The position numbers and the translations under genes are program-made. From Trametes villosa (taxonomy: Eukaryota > Basidiomycota > Agaricomycetes > Polyporales > Polyporaceae): a stretch of DNA of 64,000 nucleotides. Shown piece by piece: positions 47,867 through 59,529 of the stretch. How positions within the stretch are numbered: the stretch's first letter is position 1; each line of letters opens with the position of its first letter. The notes beneath the pieces are model-generated. The model was not told the DNA's origin and did no database searches. It saw only the letters and a list, made by a program, of their open reading frames with translations. The stretch is taken from positions 1-64,000 of the forward strand of contig PUDQ02000105.1 of NCBI GenBank assembly GCA_002964805.2, read 5' to 3'.

Positions 47867-47924
47867 CCTTACTCCGAATCGTATGGGCGCCGCGTATGCG
47901 CATGGCTCATACCAAACAGTCAGG

Positions 47925-50317
47925 ATGGATCCGCCTCAAGTACCCCTCGATGTCTGCGAACACATCATCGATATGCTGGTTTTACCAGACCCGAGTTACA
48001 CTCTCAGTCACGGCTATCCCTACTACTCCACCACCTCGACGCAGGTGAACGCCTACTATCCGCTATACCTCCGCAACCTCTGTGCCTGTGCGTTGACGTG
48101 CCAGGATTGGCTACCTCGCAGCCGCTACCACCTATATCGTCGCGTTCGGGTCGCTAAACTCAGGAACGTCGAGAGTCTCTCCGAGACTTTACACCGTCAC
48201 CCCTTCCTTGGAGAACTCGCCAAAGAGCTAATCGTAGGGCATTTGGTAAATTTCTGGCAGGGGATCCAACCCTACGTGCCTTTTGCCAGAGATGCTCTTG
48301 TGCGTCCTCTAAGGAACATCCAGATCTTGACGATCAGCAATCTCCAATGGTCCTATGTCCTGCCCCACATGTACCATACGCTCGCCTCACAATACTCCAT
48401 CGCCGAGCTCAATATCTCTGGTGGACGTTTTCACACTGTCCTGGACCTCGTGCGCGTGGTGTGGGCGTTTCAAGCTCGCCTGCGCATCCTCAAAATCGTC
48501 GATGTGGACTTCGACCATGATAGCCCGCACGGCGCCATCGTTGCACAAAATGTTGTCGAGAGCCGGACCTACGCGCTGTTCCCTAAGCTTGAACGGCTTG
48601 ACGTAATCCGAGTGTACTCTATGTATAAAACGGTCAGTCTCAGTCGCGGGTACCACTTGGACCTTCCTTGAACATTCATATCCGCCCGATGCAGGTTTTC
48701 CCTCGCGGATGTTTTGGCACAAATGTCACGGAGCTTACGCTGTGGTGGTCATCAACAGACTCGGGGAAATCCGATTGTGAGAGCGGTCTTTGGTTTCAGA
48801 GGAATAATGTGTGTATTGATTGAGCAACAGGTGCATTTTTCTTCGGACAGCACTCGCAGTTTCCACTCCTCCGGAAACTGACATGGCACTTCCATGAGCA
48901 GCATCTACCGAAGCGGAGAGTCTCATTCGCGTCGTTCGTGAAGTGCTTCAGCGATTGTATGGGTCGACTACTCCCCAATTCCGACCACCGCCCACCCATC
49001 AAAATATTACTATGCTTCAAACCGTCATCCTGGGAACACTTCCAGCATCTGGGTACTATCACTCGCACAGCTTTCCTCGGTGGATTTTTCTTCAACATCG
49101 CAATATGGAATGCACTTCTACAACATCCCAGCGTGGAACATCTCCGCTTCGTCGTTCCCGAGTCTATGTCCTCGGAATACGATGCAGCGTGGTGGTTGGC
49201 GGAAATATCTGCTCGCCTCCGAGTCGGTAAATCCAACAAGTTAAGCGCAGGTGTGGACTGGAAGCCGAAAGAGAGAGGTGAGTGGCCTGTAGCACAATAT
49301 ATTCAAGTTGCCGACATGGATCCTGACAGAGCCACGCCCTCCTCGCGGTCAAGGCCTGGATTTCCGGTGGCTGGGAGAATGGACTATTCCACAATACCTG
49401 CCGGAAGAGACGGATATGCACTGGCCAGATTGGAGGCAAGTGGAATCCGTCCGGCACCCGATACCGATTGGCATCTCCCTGCGCGATGCTGTCTCGCCCC
49501 AGCTTCTTGCCCAGATATTAGAAGATCCTCTCGGGCCGTGTTTCCCTACAGCGCCAGTGCTCCAGATGTGCTCCGATGGTATTGAGCGGCTAGTCATACG
49601 TTTCGATGTGAGCCCTTCTCTCAACAGTTGTTCCCACTGTCGCTGACGACAGAATTTATACGGCGGTAGTTCCAGCGTGATAGGGCCGGGACACCCGAAG
49701 ACTACTACGGAAAGGGTGTCCCATTCGACAATCGAAAAATTGACGCCTCTTTTCAAATTTCGCCTTTCGTTGTGGACGCTCTGGCGCGGTGTGGTTCGCA
49801 GACCGTCACGGACGCAGACTCTGGGAAAACACCTCTCACGCGTGTCGCACTGGTCGAGAAGCTTGCTTCGGAGTTGAGGCGATTCATGGTGAGCAGGTGC
49901 TTCACTCAACCAGAATTACTCTGCTAATTGCGGTTCTCTCGTGAATGCCAGGAGAGTCTGAAGCTAGAAGGCTGTCCCATGACCTTCCGCGGCCGAGAGG
50001 TCGCCCTCGACCATCTGGAAATCCTCGATTTGTGTGAGTTTGAAGAAGCCATGCACCCGACGCTCCAAATCCTCCCCGAGTTCCGCGGGCTCTATCCCGG
50101 TCCATCTTACCTGCCTGACGATGTCGAGACCGGGGAAGAGCGCGAAGAGGACTCCGCCCCATCGAGGTGAGTCTGACTTTGCATCTTTGCTAGCAACTGT
50201 TACGAGGATTGTTTAACATTGAATTCAAGCTCTAACTCGAAGGACTCAAAGGACTCGGAGTACTCGGAAGGCTTGGAGGGCTCGGGGGGTTCGGAGGACT
50301 CGGAGGACACAGCCTAG
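47925..50317 (+). CDS. F-box-family protein, copy G, with acidic Ser tail exon
   Basis: The start MDPPQVPLDVCEHIIDML follows the leader intron that now carries the LTR element (AACAGTCAG acceptor). Compared with other copies there is a short insert near residues 25-45 (YYSTTSTQ). Later exons: VFPRGCFGTNVTELTLWW, a block with SSEYDAAWWLAEISARL, LDFRWLGEWTIPQYL, then RVALVEKLASELRRFM and ALDHLEILDLCEF. The last of these would stop after SAPSR if unspliced, but an intron 50167-50229 (AG phase 2) joins it in frame to a final exon 50230-50317 rich in Ser, Glu and Asp (KDSKDSEYSEG...SEDSEDTA). Open throughout. Confidence 0.78.
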
Positions 50318-50449
50318 CCGCTGAAGGTCAGGTTGTTGAATGTACGGGGGAAATAGATGGACGGTACGATGTATACGATTTGCGGAGACGATGCGCGTGC
50401 GATATCAGGGACAACAGTCTGGCATGACGCTCACAAGCTGAAGCTGAAC

Positions 50450-51120
50450 AGGGCGCGATGCGCCGCCTCGAGCTAATACTCCTTATGTGTCCGAAAACCT
50501 CCTCCGCGCAGTGGATCGCACATCTCGTCTGCCTCGGCGAGATACAACGTGCAGGTCTTCTCGAATCACCAAGAGTGCTCTGCGCGTCGTCCGTCCACTA
50601 TGGCTGCCCCGACTCGCCTGAGCTTCTCGTCCAGCAAATGCGTCGGCGCCGCCGAGATGTACAGGCATCGCCGGTCGATCCAGAGTGGGAGGGTGCCGAG
50701 CATACCCTGTCTACCGTGCGTAGGCCTGGAAGGACGCCCCGCACCGGCGCAGCCGACTGGAGCTCCGGGTGGAAGTCATCAGTGGTCGGGTGTGAACATG
50801 ACCTCCTCGGTCAGCATCTGCGAGCCAGCGCGCGCGAAGCTGCCTTTGAAACTTCCCGAGACTCGTCGAGTGAAGTGGACGATAAGGGGAGCGGCGCGCA
50901 CACGACCGCTGAACTGCTGGAAGCGGGGCTTCACCCCCTCGTCGAGGTGTGTCTGGCCTGTACTTAACGACGCGCGTGCAGCGTACGCGTCGAGTCGCGC
51001 GGGCGGGGGTCGATCGCCGGCGGATGTTCTCGTCGAGGTACTCGAGTTCTCCAGGCATCGTCCGCCCGGGCTGCGGAAAATCTCGTTTGCGAACATCACG
51101 GCTTTCTTACGGCGCAGGCT
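50450..51120 (-). other. Unidentified gene remnant X, copy 1
   Basis: The block near 50500-50640 recurs at 58956-59120, so it is part of the repeated unit. On the minus strand it reads as WIDRRCLYISAAPTHLLDEKL and, upstream, FKGSFARAGSQMLTEEV, with frame breaks between. I do not recognise the protein. The repeat is clear; the coding call is weak. Confidence 0.4.
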
Positions 51121-51459
51121 GCGCTGAGTCGGCGTGTCCCTGGGAGTCTTGAAGTGCAGGCTTTACGGCGACTAACCGTCACCGCGGCGAGGGAAGAGGT
51201 AGTCTTCTGTTTTCACATGAGCTGCGCGGTCGACGGTCAGTATGCCGTGGTCCGGCATGTCGGGCATCGTTCTGCGTACGTGCAGTGACGGTGTCGGAGC
51301 AAGCGCGGGTACGCGTGGAGGTGCCCTTCCGTTTTGGCACTGGAAGACTGTGGTATAGCGAGTTAGGTGTTGACGCGTCAAACGGATGGACGTCGTTCCT
51401 CGAGGGCGACGGCGCGTACAACGGCCTCGATAAATAGTGAGGACCGGAGTGCTACGATA

Positions 51460-53158
51460 TGCGCACAACATCACTCAACACGTACCCAGTCCGCCCCGGC
51501 GCCGTGCGCTCACAAACCGAGGCGGTTCGGCGCGTGGAGCGCGTAGCGTAGCGTGTACTCCGACCTTCTCCTCTTCGCTGCGAGCTCGTCGCACGCGGCG
51601 AAGCGGCGTAGACCGATCTTCCGCGACGTACATCTCTTCTGCGACATACGCAGTGCAGTACCGGGCCCGAGCCGCTCTGCTGCGCGGGCAGCTCTTCCTC
51701 ATACTCGTCCGCCTGGTTCAACTTCCCGGGGTCGTCCTCCGTCCGCCCGGGATAGCCGAGCGGGGCGAGGGTCGCGAGTACTTGCGAGAGCAGCTCGCCT
51801 GCTCTTCCAGGGAAAGCGCCGCGGGTGGGAGGGTCGGCTCGCAGGTCACCACAGGCCCGGCGCCGGGAGGCGCGGGCGCGGCAGGTCCGCTGGAAGGCGG
51901 GGCTGGGGCAGCGTCTCTCATCGCGGACGCAGCCGCAGGCGCCTTCCTCGCAGATGCCTGCGGCGTGCCCAGCTTCCCATCCGAGTCTTCGTCGGAGCTC
52001 TCATCGCCAGAAGGCTCCGATCCGTCTCTCTGAGCATTCGACGCGGCCTGCGAGCAGCTCGGTATGGCGACATTCGCGCAATGGTTGCTCATGCCCCTCG
52101 CTTCTGCGCTCGAGGTGTACGCGCCCCGGACGCACGCCACTCCTTGTGCACGCGCACCTACTTCGAATTCGGCGGTCGCGCCGCATCGCTCTGCGTGCCA
52201 GCTAAGCACTGGCGGTGGCGCGTGAGTACAGCGTCATATCCCGACAGGCAGACGCTTACCTCCGAATGTGAACGCCGGCGCCGCGAGCAGCGGAGGCGCA
52301 CCTACGGGCGCAGCCAGAGTAACGCGCTCGGCGATTGCCTTCCCTGCGCGCGCGCCCTCGTACTTTGCAAGCCACTTGTCGCGGTACGAGGACAGGTAAT
52401 GGCTGTTCTGCGTGAACGACGTGCTCTCGAGGGCGAGGTTGGCGCGTATCTAAGCTTCCTCCGCGCAGCTGTTGGCAAGCTCCGTCACTACCGGGCTGCG
52501 CTCCGAGGTCAGTCAGTGGCGAGAGGCGGGAAGAGGAGGTGCACGCACCCGATGACGGCCTTGAGGTTATCGTACCGGTCGAGCTTGCGTGGTCGACGTC
52601 CGCGACGGTCTTCTCGAACGTCTCCTACACCCCCTCGAAGCCCTTTACGGCGGCGCACGGCTAGCCCACCTGGGACTGCTTCATGAGCGCGACAGTCGCC
52701 GTATACGGGATGTTCCCCGGCAGCTCGCGCGTGATGGAGCTGTTTAGGAGTCCAAGTCAGTACACCTCCAGCAGATTCGACAGTGTACGAATACGTACGT
52801 CCTGATCGGCGCCGCCGGCTTCCGCCTGTGCTTTTCCGCCCCGCGCGCTCGCGTATACGCTCGCACATCGTGCGGCGCGGAGGCGCGCACCGCGTCCTTG
52901 AACGCCAGGTACGTGCGCCGCACGGGCTCCATGTGGCCCTGCCCGTCCTCGCCCATTCCGCAGATGCGCGTAACGAGCGCGAGTACGAAGGCGGAGAGCT
53001 CGATGGTGATCGCGGGCGGAAGCGTTTCAAACCGCCCGGTGACCGCCGTGAGCTGTTCCGGCAGGCCTCACGCCTGAGATAGGTTCTCTACGAGGCTGGG
53101 CTTTCCAGCACTCTAGTTGCCGACGGCGACGACGCGGGTCGATGTGAGCACCGCAGGC
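51460..53158 (-). pseudogene. Dynamin-2-like remnant 2
   Basis: From the minus-strand 5' end: a P-loop exon with an in-frame stop (VAVGN*SAGKPSLVE), joined at once to stalk text (LPEQLTAVTGRFETLPPAI), then SPEDDSD-like acidic linker (DEDSDGKLGTPQA), KLNQADEYEEEL and a broken GED. As in remnant 1, the G2-G4 exons are missing at the same join. Several frame shifts and stops follow. Confidence 0.8.
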
Positions 53159-53159
53159 T

Positions 53160-53560
53160 CCTGAGCTCGCCGGCGCGGCGGACGGGGGTACGAGGTTCTT
53201 CCAGAAGAGGGAGTGGTCGATGACCGCCGCCGTCGAACTTGCGCGCGGGCCGAGCTTGAGCTGGTCCTTGGGGAGGATGCCTCGGCGTACTTGAGACCGC
53301 TCACGCACACCTAGTTATGCTTCTTGGGGTGAGGCTCCATGAGCTGGCGCAGGATGTGCGGCCCCAGGGCCTGCGGCAGGGTGCGCATCAGCACAACATG
53401 AACAGAGCGCGACGAAGAGAACGTATATCAGAGGCGTAGTCGAGCTAGCGGAGGGAGTGGATGGCGGCGGCAGTGGCGGCGGCGAGCGAGAGGGACGCGC
53501 GGGGAATGGCGCGGGAGGCGGGACGGGCAGCGCAGGCGGTGGTGGCGAGCATGGACATTG
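53160..53560 (-). pseudogene. sod2 remnant 2, fused to dynamin remnant 2
   Basis: The presequence exon starts near 53558. Exon 2 has lost many codons (SLFWKNLVPPSAAPASSGA is recognisable near 53180-53215) and joins dynamin text (GAHIDPR) at the same point as remnants 1 and 3. Confidence 0.75.
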
Positions 53561-53640
53561 CGTAAGTATGTGGTCGTCGTGGGTGTCGGGAGGGAAGATG
53601 CGTCGAGGACGACGAGCTCGCGCGTCGCGATATGCGCGGA

Positions 53641-53648
53641 TGACGTCA
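53641..53648. promoter_or_regulatory. CRE-like TGACGTCA retained upstream of sod2 remnant 2
   Basis: The palindrome stays perfect here. In remnant 1 it has become TGATGTCA (43293-43300). Confidence 0.5.
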
Positions 53649-53859
53649 TCACGCCTGCCACGTGCGCCTTCGACCGCATCGGCCCGGCGCTTCGCTCCTT
53701 CCTCCTCGTCCTCCCGGCCTCATCCTCGTCCTCCTCCGTGCTCAGCTGAACTTTTTGAGCGGCACTTTGCGCTTTCACGTACCCTACTCGATCGTATTCC
53801 AACGAATGAAATCTATCTAGGGCAGTAGCAAGCACGAACTGGCCGACCGAACCGCTGCT

Positions 53860-54140
53860 GCAGGCGGAAACAAGCTCTGATCCTTCTCTCTTACGGCGGA
53901 CACCACCTGCATCTTCTGCGTGACCACTCGGAACACCACACCGCTCGTGCCGTACTCCTCGATTCTTCCGGATCTCCTGGATGTTTCAGTATCTCCAGTG
54001 TCTCCTACTCGTACTTATCTGTTGGCGTGCTGCTGCGACATGTGCGCCACGACTCGTCTACGCGCGCATGTCCAGCTTGAGAAGGTCTGCTGCAGTTTTC
54101 GACCTCGTATCTGACCTCCGCGTTGCTGGAATTGAGCCCT
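53860..54140 (+). repeat. Array spacer R, third copy
   Basis: Matches 34690-34950, with TCTTACGGCGGACACCACC and CCACACCGCTCGTGCCG. It ends shortly before an F-box gene fragment. Confidence 0.65.
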
Positions 54141-54329
54141 GACGCAGGGCGTCCCCGACCATCCGCGAGGAACGTGAACACACGTCTCCCAAGTTTACTC
54201 TCCTACCCCGCAGCTCCCCTTGGTGCCACCAGCTGAGCACTCGCAGGGCCGACTCGGACTGTCGCGTATGGTCACTTCCGAGCGCACCGACTTTCCTCGA
54301 CAGTTGTTCTCGCCGTCTGCCAGTGCGAC

Positions 54330-54492
54330 GTGGGCCGACGAGTCTGCCGCTTGCAGCACGTGAACGCGGTCGTGCCCGAGCCTGCCAGTGGCTCGTCCAG
54401 CTACGACCCGGGTTGGTGGACCGCGGAGATACCTGTCCGCTTCCAACGAGATCCGGCGAAGTGGGCCATGCGTGTGGAGACGTACAGCGCAG
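54330..54492 (+). pseudogene. F-box-family fragment J
   Basis: A single exon piece: CRLQHVNAVVPEPASGSSSYDPGWWTAEIPVRF, ending VETYSAG at a GTGAG donor as the family exon does. The ending VETY matches copy B better than the array copies. No F-box or downstream exon follows. Confidence 0.7.
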
Positions 54493-54759
54493 GTGAGAAC
54501 TGTGTCATGTTTTGCAGCTCGTGAAGTGCTGAATGAAGCTCACGAAACACCGATTGTTGTTTGTCGCGCGAAGACTCCGCTTCGTTCTTCTGGCTAGACG
54601 AACGGTCTATGTCGGGTCAGGATGTGGACTTCGAGTCTGCCGATAGCACTTTTACATACCGCCCACCCCGTTGGCAGATGGTTGTCGACGGCAGCGCTCC
54701 CTAAAGACTCCATCGGGATCGTGCTTCAAGGACTGTACGCGGCTGGGTCATACTGGGAG

Positions 54760-55460
54760 CTACGATTGACACCGGTACGATTGTTTTGTTACTATGCCTG
54801 TCGCCCATGTATTGACGCGTCGTGCGCACCGACAACGGACAGGGTCTTCCGCAATGTCCGCGCTGCACAAGCATCGTGCCGTCATATTCGCAGCACCGAG
54901 CCCAGGTCGCTCACAGAGTCGCCCAGCCGCGAATGTTTCAGGGACCAAATGCGATTCGACAGCTGGGCGGCGGGACAGGTTAAGCGGCGCACCAGAAGTT
55001 CGAAGGCGCAGACGATCACGGATCCTGCGCAGACAATAGCAGGGCGTTTCAGCTCGCCGGAGAAGCTGACACGTGCGGCTTGTGCACGATCAGTACGCTT
55101 CCCCTCCTACCAGGATCCAGCACCTCTCATCTCCCACCTCCCTCGCCCACAGACTATATGACTAAGCCGGACTCCCGCGCGGCACATTCCATAGACGCGA
55201 CAGAGATCTGGGTGCAATTCGTTGCCGCGAAGGCACGGCGTTTTGCATGTCCGCCTGCCCGGCGATGCCGAGCGCTGCCAGTAGATCACCTATTCAGAGC
55301 GCCGTGCGCGGAGGTGGACACGTACTTTGCGGCCCTCGCGCCGAGTTCGTGGTCGAGTGGGTCCTTACTGAGTCCCGAGCAGCAAGCTGATGGACGGACC
55401 TCAACCGCGATGTTATCCAGGATGGCGGCGACGCGGATCTCTCTGCGGTAAGCACCTTTT
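54760..55460. pseudogene. Mixed dynamin fragments
   Basis: Two short fragments face each other: on the minus strand (54800-54950) a GED-like CERPGLGAANMTARC...DIAEDPV, resembling dynamin 2; on the plus strand (from about 55155) KPDSRAAHSIDATEIWVQFV, resembling the G4 exon of dynamin 1. Neither keeps a useful frame. Confidence 0.65.
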
Positions 55461-55499
55461 CCTCCTCTTCATCAAACGACCGAATTTTGACGGTTAGGC

Positions 55500-56215
55500 A
55501 TTCTGACAGCTCGTCTGTACGGGGGTGCTCTCGTCTTCATAGATGGCCAGCTGAGACGGCCGCCGAACACATGCCAGTGCACCGCGCGCCACCAGCGTCC
55601 AGTGACGCTGCCGCTGCGCATTACCTGCGCTCTCCCGGTCGCCCGCACGCTCATGTCTCCCGGCCTCCTTGGAAGCGCTGTGCACGAGCCGCACGCCTGC
55701 TCAGAACTGCGCCCCACGGACGCTATGTATCTGTACTCGGCACTGTGTACGTGAACTCATTGACTTGGCTTCCCTGGGTGGGTCCTTAGATCCGGTACAG
55801 TGCGGCTGCTTATAGCTTCGAACGCGCGTGTGATAGGGACGTGTGGTCTTGTCATTGAGTCGTCGGGGTGCTACACGCTCGACGTCGCTGCGTGCTGTCA
55901 TGCGCAGTGGGTGTTCCCGGTAGATGACTTTATTTCTCCGAACTACTGGGTGAGTCCCTTCTTCGCACTGCCTATGCGTCCGCCGAACTAGCCACAGATC
56001 GTGACATGCACGGTAGTTGGCAGGACCACTGCTACGGGCCCGCCGGACATCCATAAACACCGGCGGAATGCGCTGCCAGGTTCGAGACGAAGGCAGCCGG
56101 CCATTGAGCCTGCACTCTCCACAAGGGACAGCGGTGTTTTTGGGCGTCCGTGCATCATTGTACTGTTGTGCTTCCCGTCCATTGCCAGTGTGTGACGGGT
56201 CATTGACTGAACTCT
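55500..56215 (+). repeat. Array spacers S and T before F-box H
   Basis: S at 55500-55755 and T at 55800-56215, in the same order as before copies F and G. T ends CATTGACTGAACTCTGATATCAGGC, close to 38575. Confidence 0.7.
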
Positions 56216-56433
56216 GATATCAGGCATTTTGCGCGCGGCTTGCCGATAATAATAGTGCACTTTTCAGAATAGATCCCCGTTCCCAGTTGTTCAGAATCAT
56301 AAAGCATTAACTCGGTTGAGTCGATGCGAGCGCCGCCCTACTCGGATCCCCGCAACTGCGACGATCCATCCTAGGTGAGTTCTTACTCCAATACATCTCG
56401 GTGGACATGGACATCGCTCACTAAATAAGCAGG

Positions 56434-58774
56434 ATGGAACGGTCTCGGTTGCCCCTCGACGTCTGTGAACGCATGATCGATCTGGTGGTCGTGCTGGGCC
56501 GTCGCGCAACAGATTCCAGCTGCGTGCCTCATACTTTCTTCTCCACAAATCACGACTATCCGTTATACCTCAGCGACCTCTATGCCTGCGCCCTGACGTG
56601 CCGTGATTGGTTACCTCGCAGCCGCTACAACCTGTATCGTCGCGTTCGCGTCGGTCAATTCAGCCACGCCGGGAGTCTCTCCGAGACTTTCCAACGCCAC
56701 CCCTTCCTCGGAGAACTCGCCAACGAGCTTGTCGTGGGACAGCTATCAACATACGACAGCACATTAACACAATCCTACCTGCCCCTTGCCAGAGATGCTC
56801 TCATGCGCGCTCTGAGGAACGTCCGGATCTTGACGATCAGCAATCTCGACTGGCGTGTCCTACCCCACATGTACCACACGCACGCCGCACAGTACCCCAT
56901 CACCGAACTCAACATCATCCACGTACGTTTTCACTCCGTTCTGGACCTTGCTCGCGTCGTGTGGGCGTTCCAAGCTCGCCTGCGCACCCTCAAGGTTGTC
57001 GATGTGACGTTCGACCTTGATAGCCTGCGGCAGGGCGCCCCGGCTGGCGTCAATTTTATCGAGAGGCGGACCCGCGCGGTGTGTCCTAAGCTTGAGAGGC
57101 TTGAAGTCATCCAAGCAGTGGGAAAAATGCATGATACGGTCAGTCCGAGTCGCGGCTACCGCTCCTGCCTTCTTCGGACATTCACTATCCACCTGACGCA
57201 GGTTTTCCCTCCCGGATATTTCGGCTCAAATGTCACGGAGCTCGCACTGTGGTGGCCCTCAGTGTACCCCGGGGAGTTAGATTGTGAGCGCCTGGATCCT
57301 TGTTCTCGGCGGAGGAATGTTTGCACTGATGCAGCCGCAGGTGCATCGTTCTTCGGGGAACACTCTCAACTTCCACGCCTCCAGAAACTGACGTGGCACT
57401 TCTATGAGGAGCGTCCTGACTACGAGGGCATCTCACTCGCATCCTTCGTAGAGTGCTTCAGCGACGTTACTGGTCGACTACTCTCCGATCCCGACGGCCG
57501 CCTACCCATCCAGATAGTACTATGCTACGAAACGCCCATCCGGCGCCGGGAGCTGGCTACCGCGACTCGCGCGGCTTTCCTCGGATTATTGTTCTACAAT
57601 GTCGCGCTCTGGGAGGCACTTCTACGGCATAGCAGCGTGCAACATCTCCGCATCCGCGTTCCCGAGCCTATCTCCTCAAAATACAATGCGGCATGGTGGA
57701 TGGCGGAAATATCTGCTCGCGTCGGGAATTCCGACAAGTTAAGTGTAGGCGTGGAGGCGCATCAAATCGGTGAGTGATCTCAGGCTGTAGCACAACAATA
57801 TGCGTAAATGGGTGCTGACGGAGCGACGACCTCGCGTTCAAGACTCGGCTTTCTTGTGGTTGGGAGATTGGACAGTGCCACAGCGGCGGGGTGTGTGGAG
57901 AGATGTGAACCTGGTTCCTAGGCTGCTCGTATGGGACTGGGACTTCAGCCGCCTGGTGCCTGTTGGCATTGCCATGCGCGACGCTGTCGTACCCGATATT
58001 CTTGCACAGGTGTTAGAAGACCCTCTGGGGCCGTGCTTCCCTACTACAGAGTCAGGGCTCCAGTTCACCGGTAAATCTGGGACGCCGGTGGACATATGTT
58101 TCGACGTGAGACTTTCTTCTGAGTCACAATAGATGTTCCGACAGGTACTGATGGCACAACCCCTATGGCGGTAGTACTACACTTCTGAGACACTCGAAAA
58201 ATACTACGCAAACGGCGCCCGATTCTATGAACGCGAACTTGCCGCCTCCTTTCGGAAATCGCCCTCCGTTGCGGCGGCTCTGGCGCTATGCGGTCCACCG
58301 TCCGTCGTGGACGCAGGCTCTGGGGCAATGCCTCTCATGCGTGTCGCACTAGTCGAGAAAGTCGCTCGGAAGTTGAAACAATTTATAGTGAGCAGACACT
58401 TTGCTACTCGGCCAACGCAGTGCTAATTGTGGTCCTCTCGTGGACGTTAGGAGGAGCTCGAGCGACAAAACCGTCGCTTGACCTTTCGCGGCCGAGAGGT
58501 TGCTTCCGACCATCTGGAAATTCTCAACTTGCGTATCAGGAAGAGGGGCACCATGCACCCGACGCTGCAGATCCTCCCTGAGTTCCGCGACCTCTATCCA
58601 GGCCCATCTTACATCCCCGCCGCCTTCGCAGGCGAGGAATCCTGCGAAGAGGGCTACGTCGTATCGAGGTGAGTCTGGATTTGCATCTCTGCTTGTTACG
58701 AGGATTGTTTATCATTGTGTGTTAGCTCTGACTCAGAGAGCTCGGAGGGTTGGGAGGACTTGCGGGACTACTAG
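56434..58774 (+). CDS. F-box-family protein, copy H, with acidic Ser tail exon
   Basis: The start MERSRLPLDVCERMIDL follows a leader intron (GTGAGTTCTT, AAGCAG). The first two introns, GTCAGTCC... to GACGCAG and GTGAGCGCC... to GCCGCAG, read through in frame, so unspliced translation would also stay open to 57777. Later parts: VFPPGYFGSNVTELALWW, YNAAWWMAEISARVG, SAFLWLGDWTVPQRR, RVALVEKVARKLKQFI and SDHLEILNLRIRK. An intron 58669-58725 (AG phase 2, TAG acceptor) leads to a last exon 58726-58774 with SSDSESSEGWEDLRDY, an acidic Ser tail as in copy G. No frame break. Confidence 0.8.
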
Positions 58775-58889
58775 GAGGTCACAGTCTAGCCGCTGAAGGT
58801 CAGGTCTTCGAATGTACGGGGGGCACAAATGGACAGGACAATGTATGCGATTTGCGGATACAATGCGCAGGCGATATCGGAGATGACTG

Positions 58890-59140
58890 TTTAGCACCAT
58901 ACGCTCACAAGCTGGAGTTGAACAGGGCGCGACGCACCACCTCGAGCTATTACTCATGCGCCCGGAATCCTCCCCAACGCAGTGGATCGCACATCTCGTC
59001 TGCTTCGGTGAGACCAGGCCTGTGGGTCTTTTGGAATCACCGAGGCGTTGCGCGTGTCGTCCGCCTACTGTGGCTGACCCGACTCGCCTGAGTTTCTCGT
59101 TCAGCGTACCCTGCGTTCGTTTTACGAGTGCTCACGCCGC
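58890..59140 (-). other. Unidentified remnant X, copy 2
   Basis: Matches the 5' half of remnant X at 50450 (CAGTGGATCGCACATCTCGT, GAATCACCGAGG) but ends early. No known family. Confidence 0.4.
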
Positions 59141-59529
59141 GAACCGTTCGAAGCATCCATATTCGAAGCGTCCGCCGCACGACAAGAGCGATTCAGCAGA
59201 CACATCGCACGTGTGGATTTACGGGCATTCAGGGCACACACCCTCCCTTATTCGTTCCGGACGTTCGCGCGAAACGCATACAATGCTACAACCTACGATA
59301 GTACAAGGCAGAGGAGGGGCCAGGGTCCGAAGATAAGTGGGCAACACATCGGGGAACCCCAGGCGGGGGCGGTCGCTAATCCCCAGACGGTAGTAACAGC
59401 TTGTGGGACTATCTCGGTAGGCGAAAGAGTGCGCAGAGAACGCCGCGAGCCGGGCGCTGAGCGTGTGGATGACCGGAACGCAGGGCAGAAGACGGGGTCG
59501 GACTCCACAGCCTAGCGTGACCGGAATGT

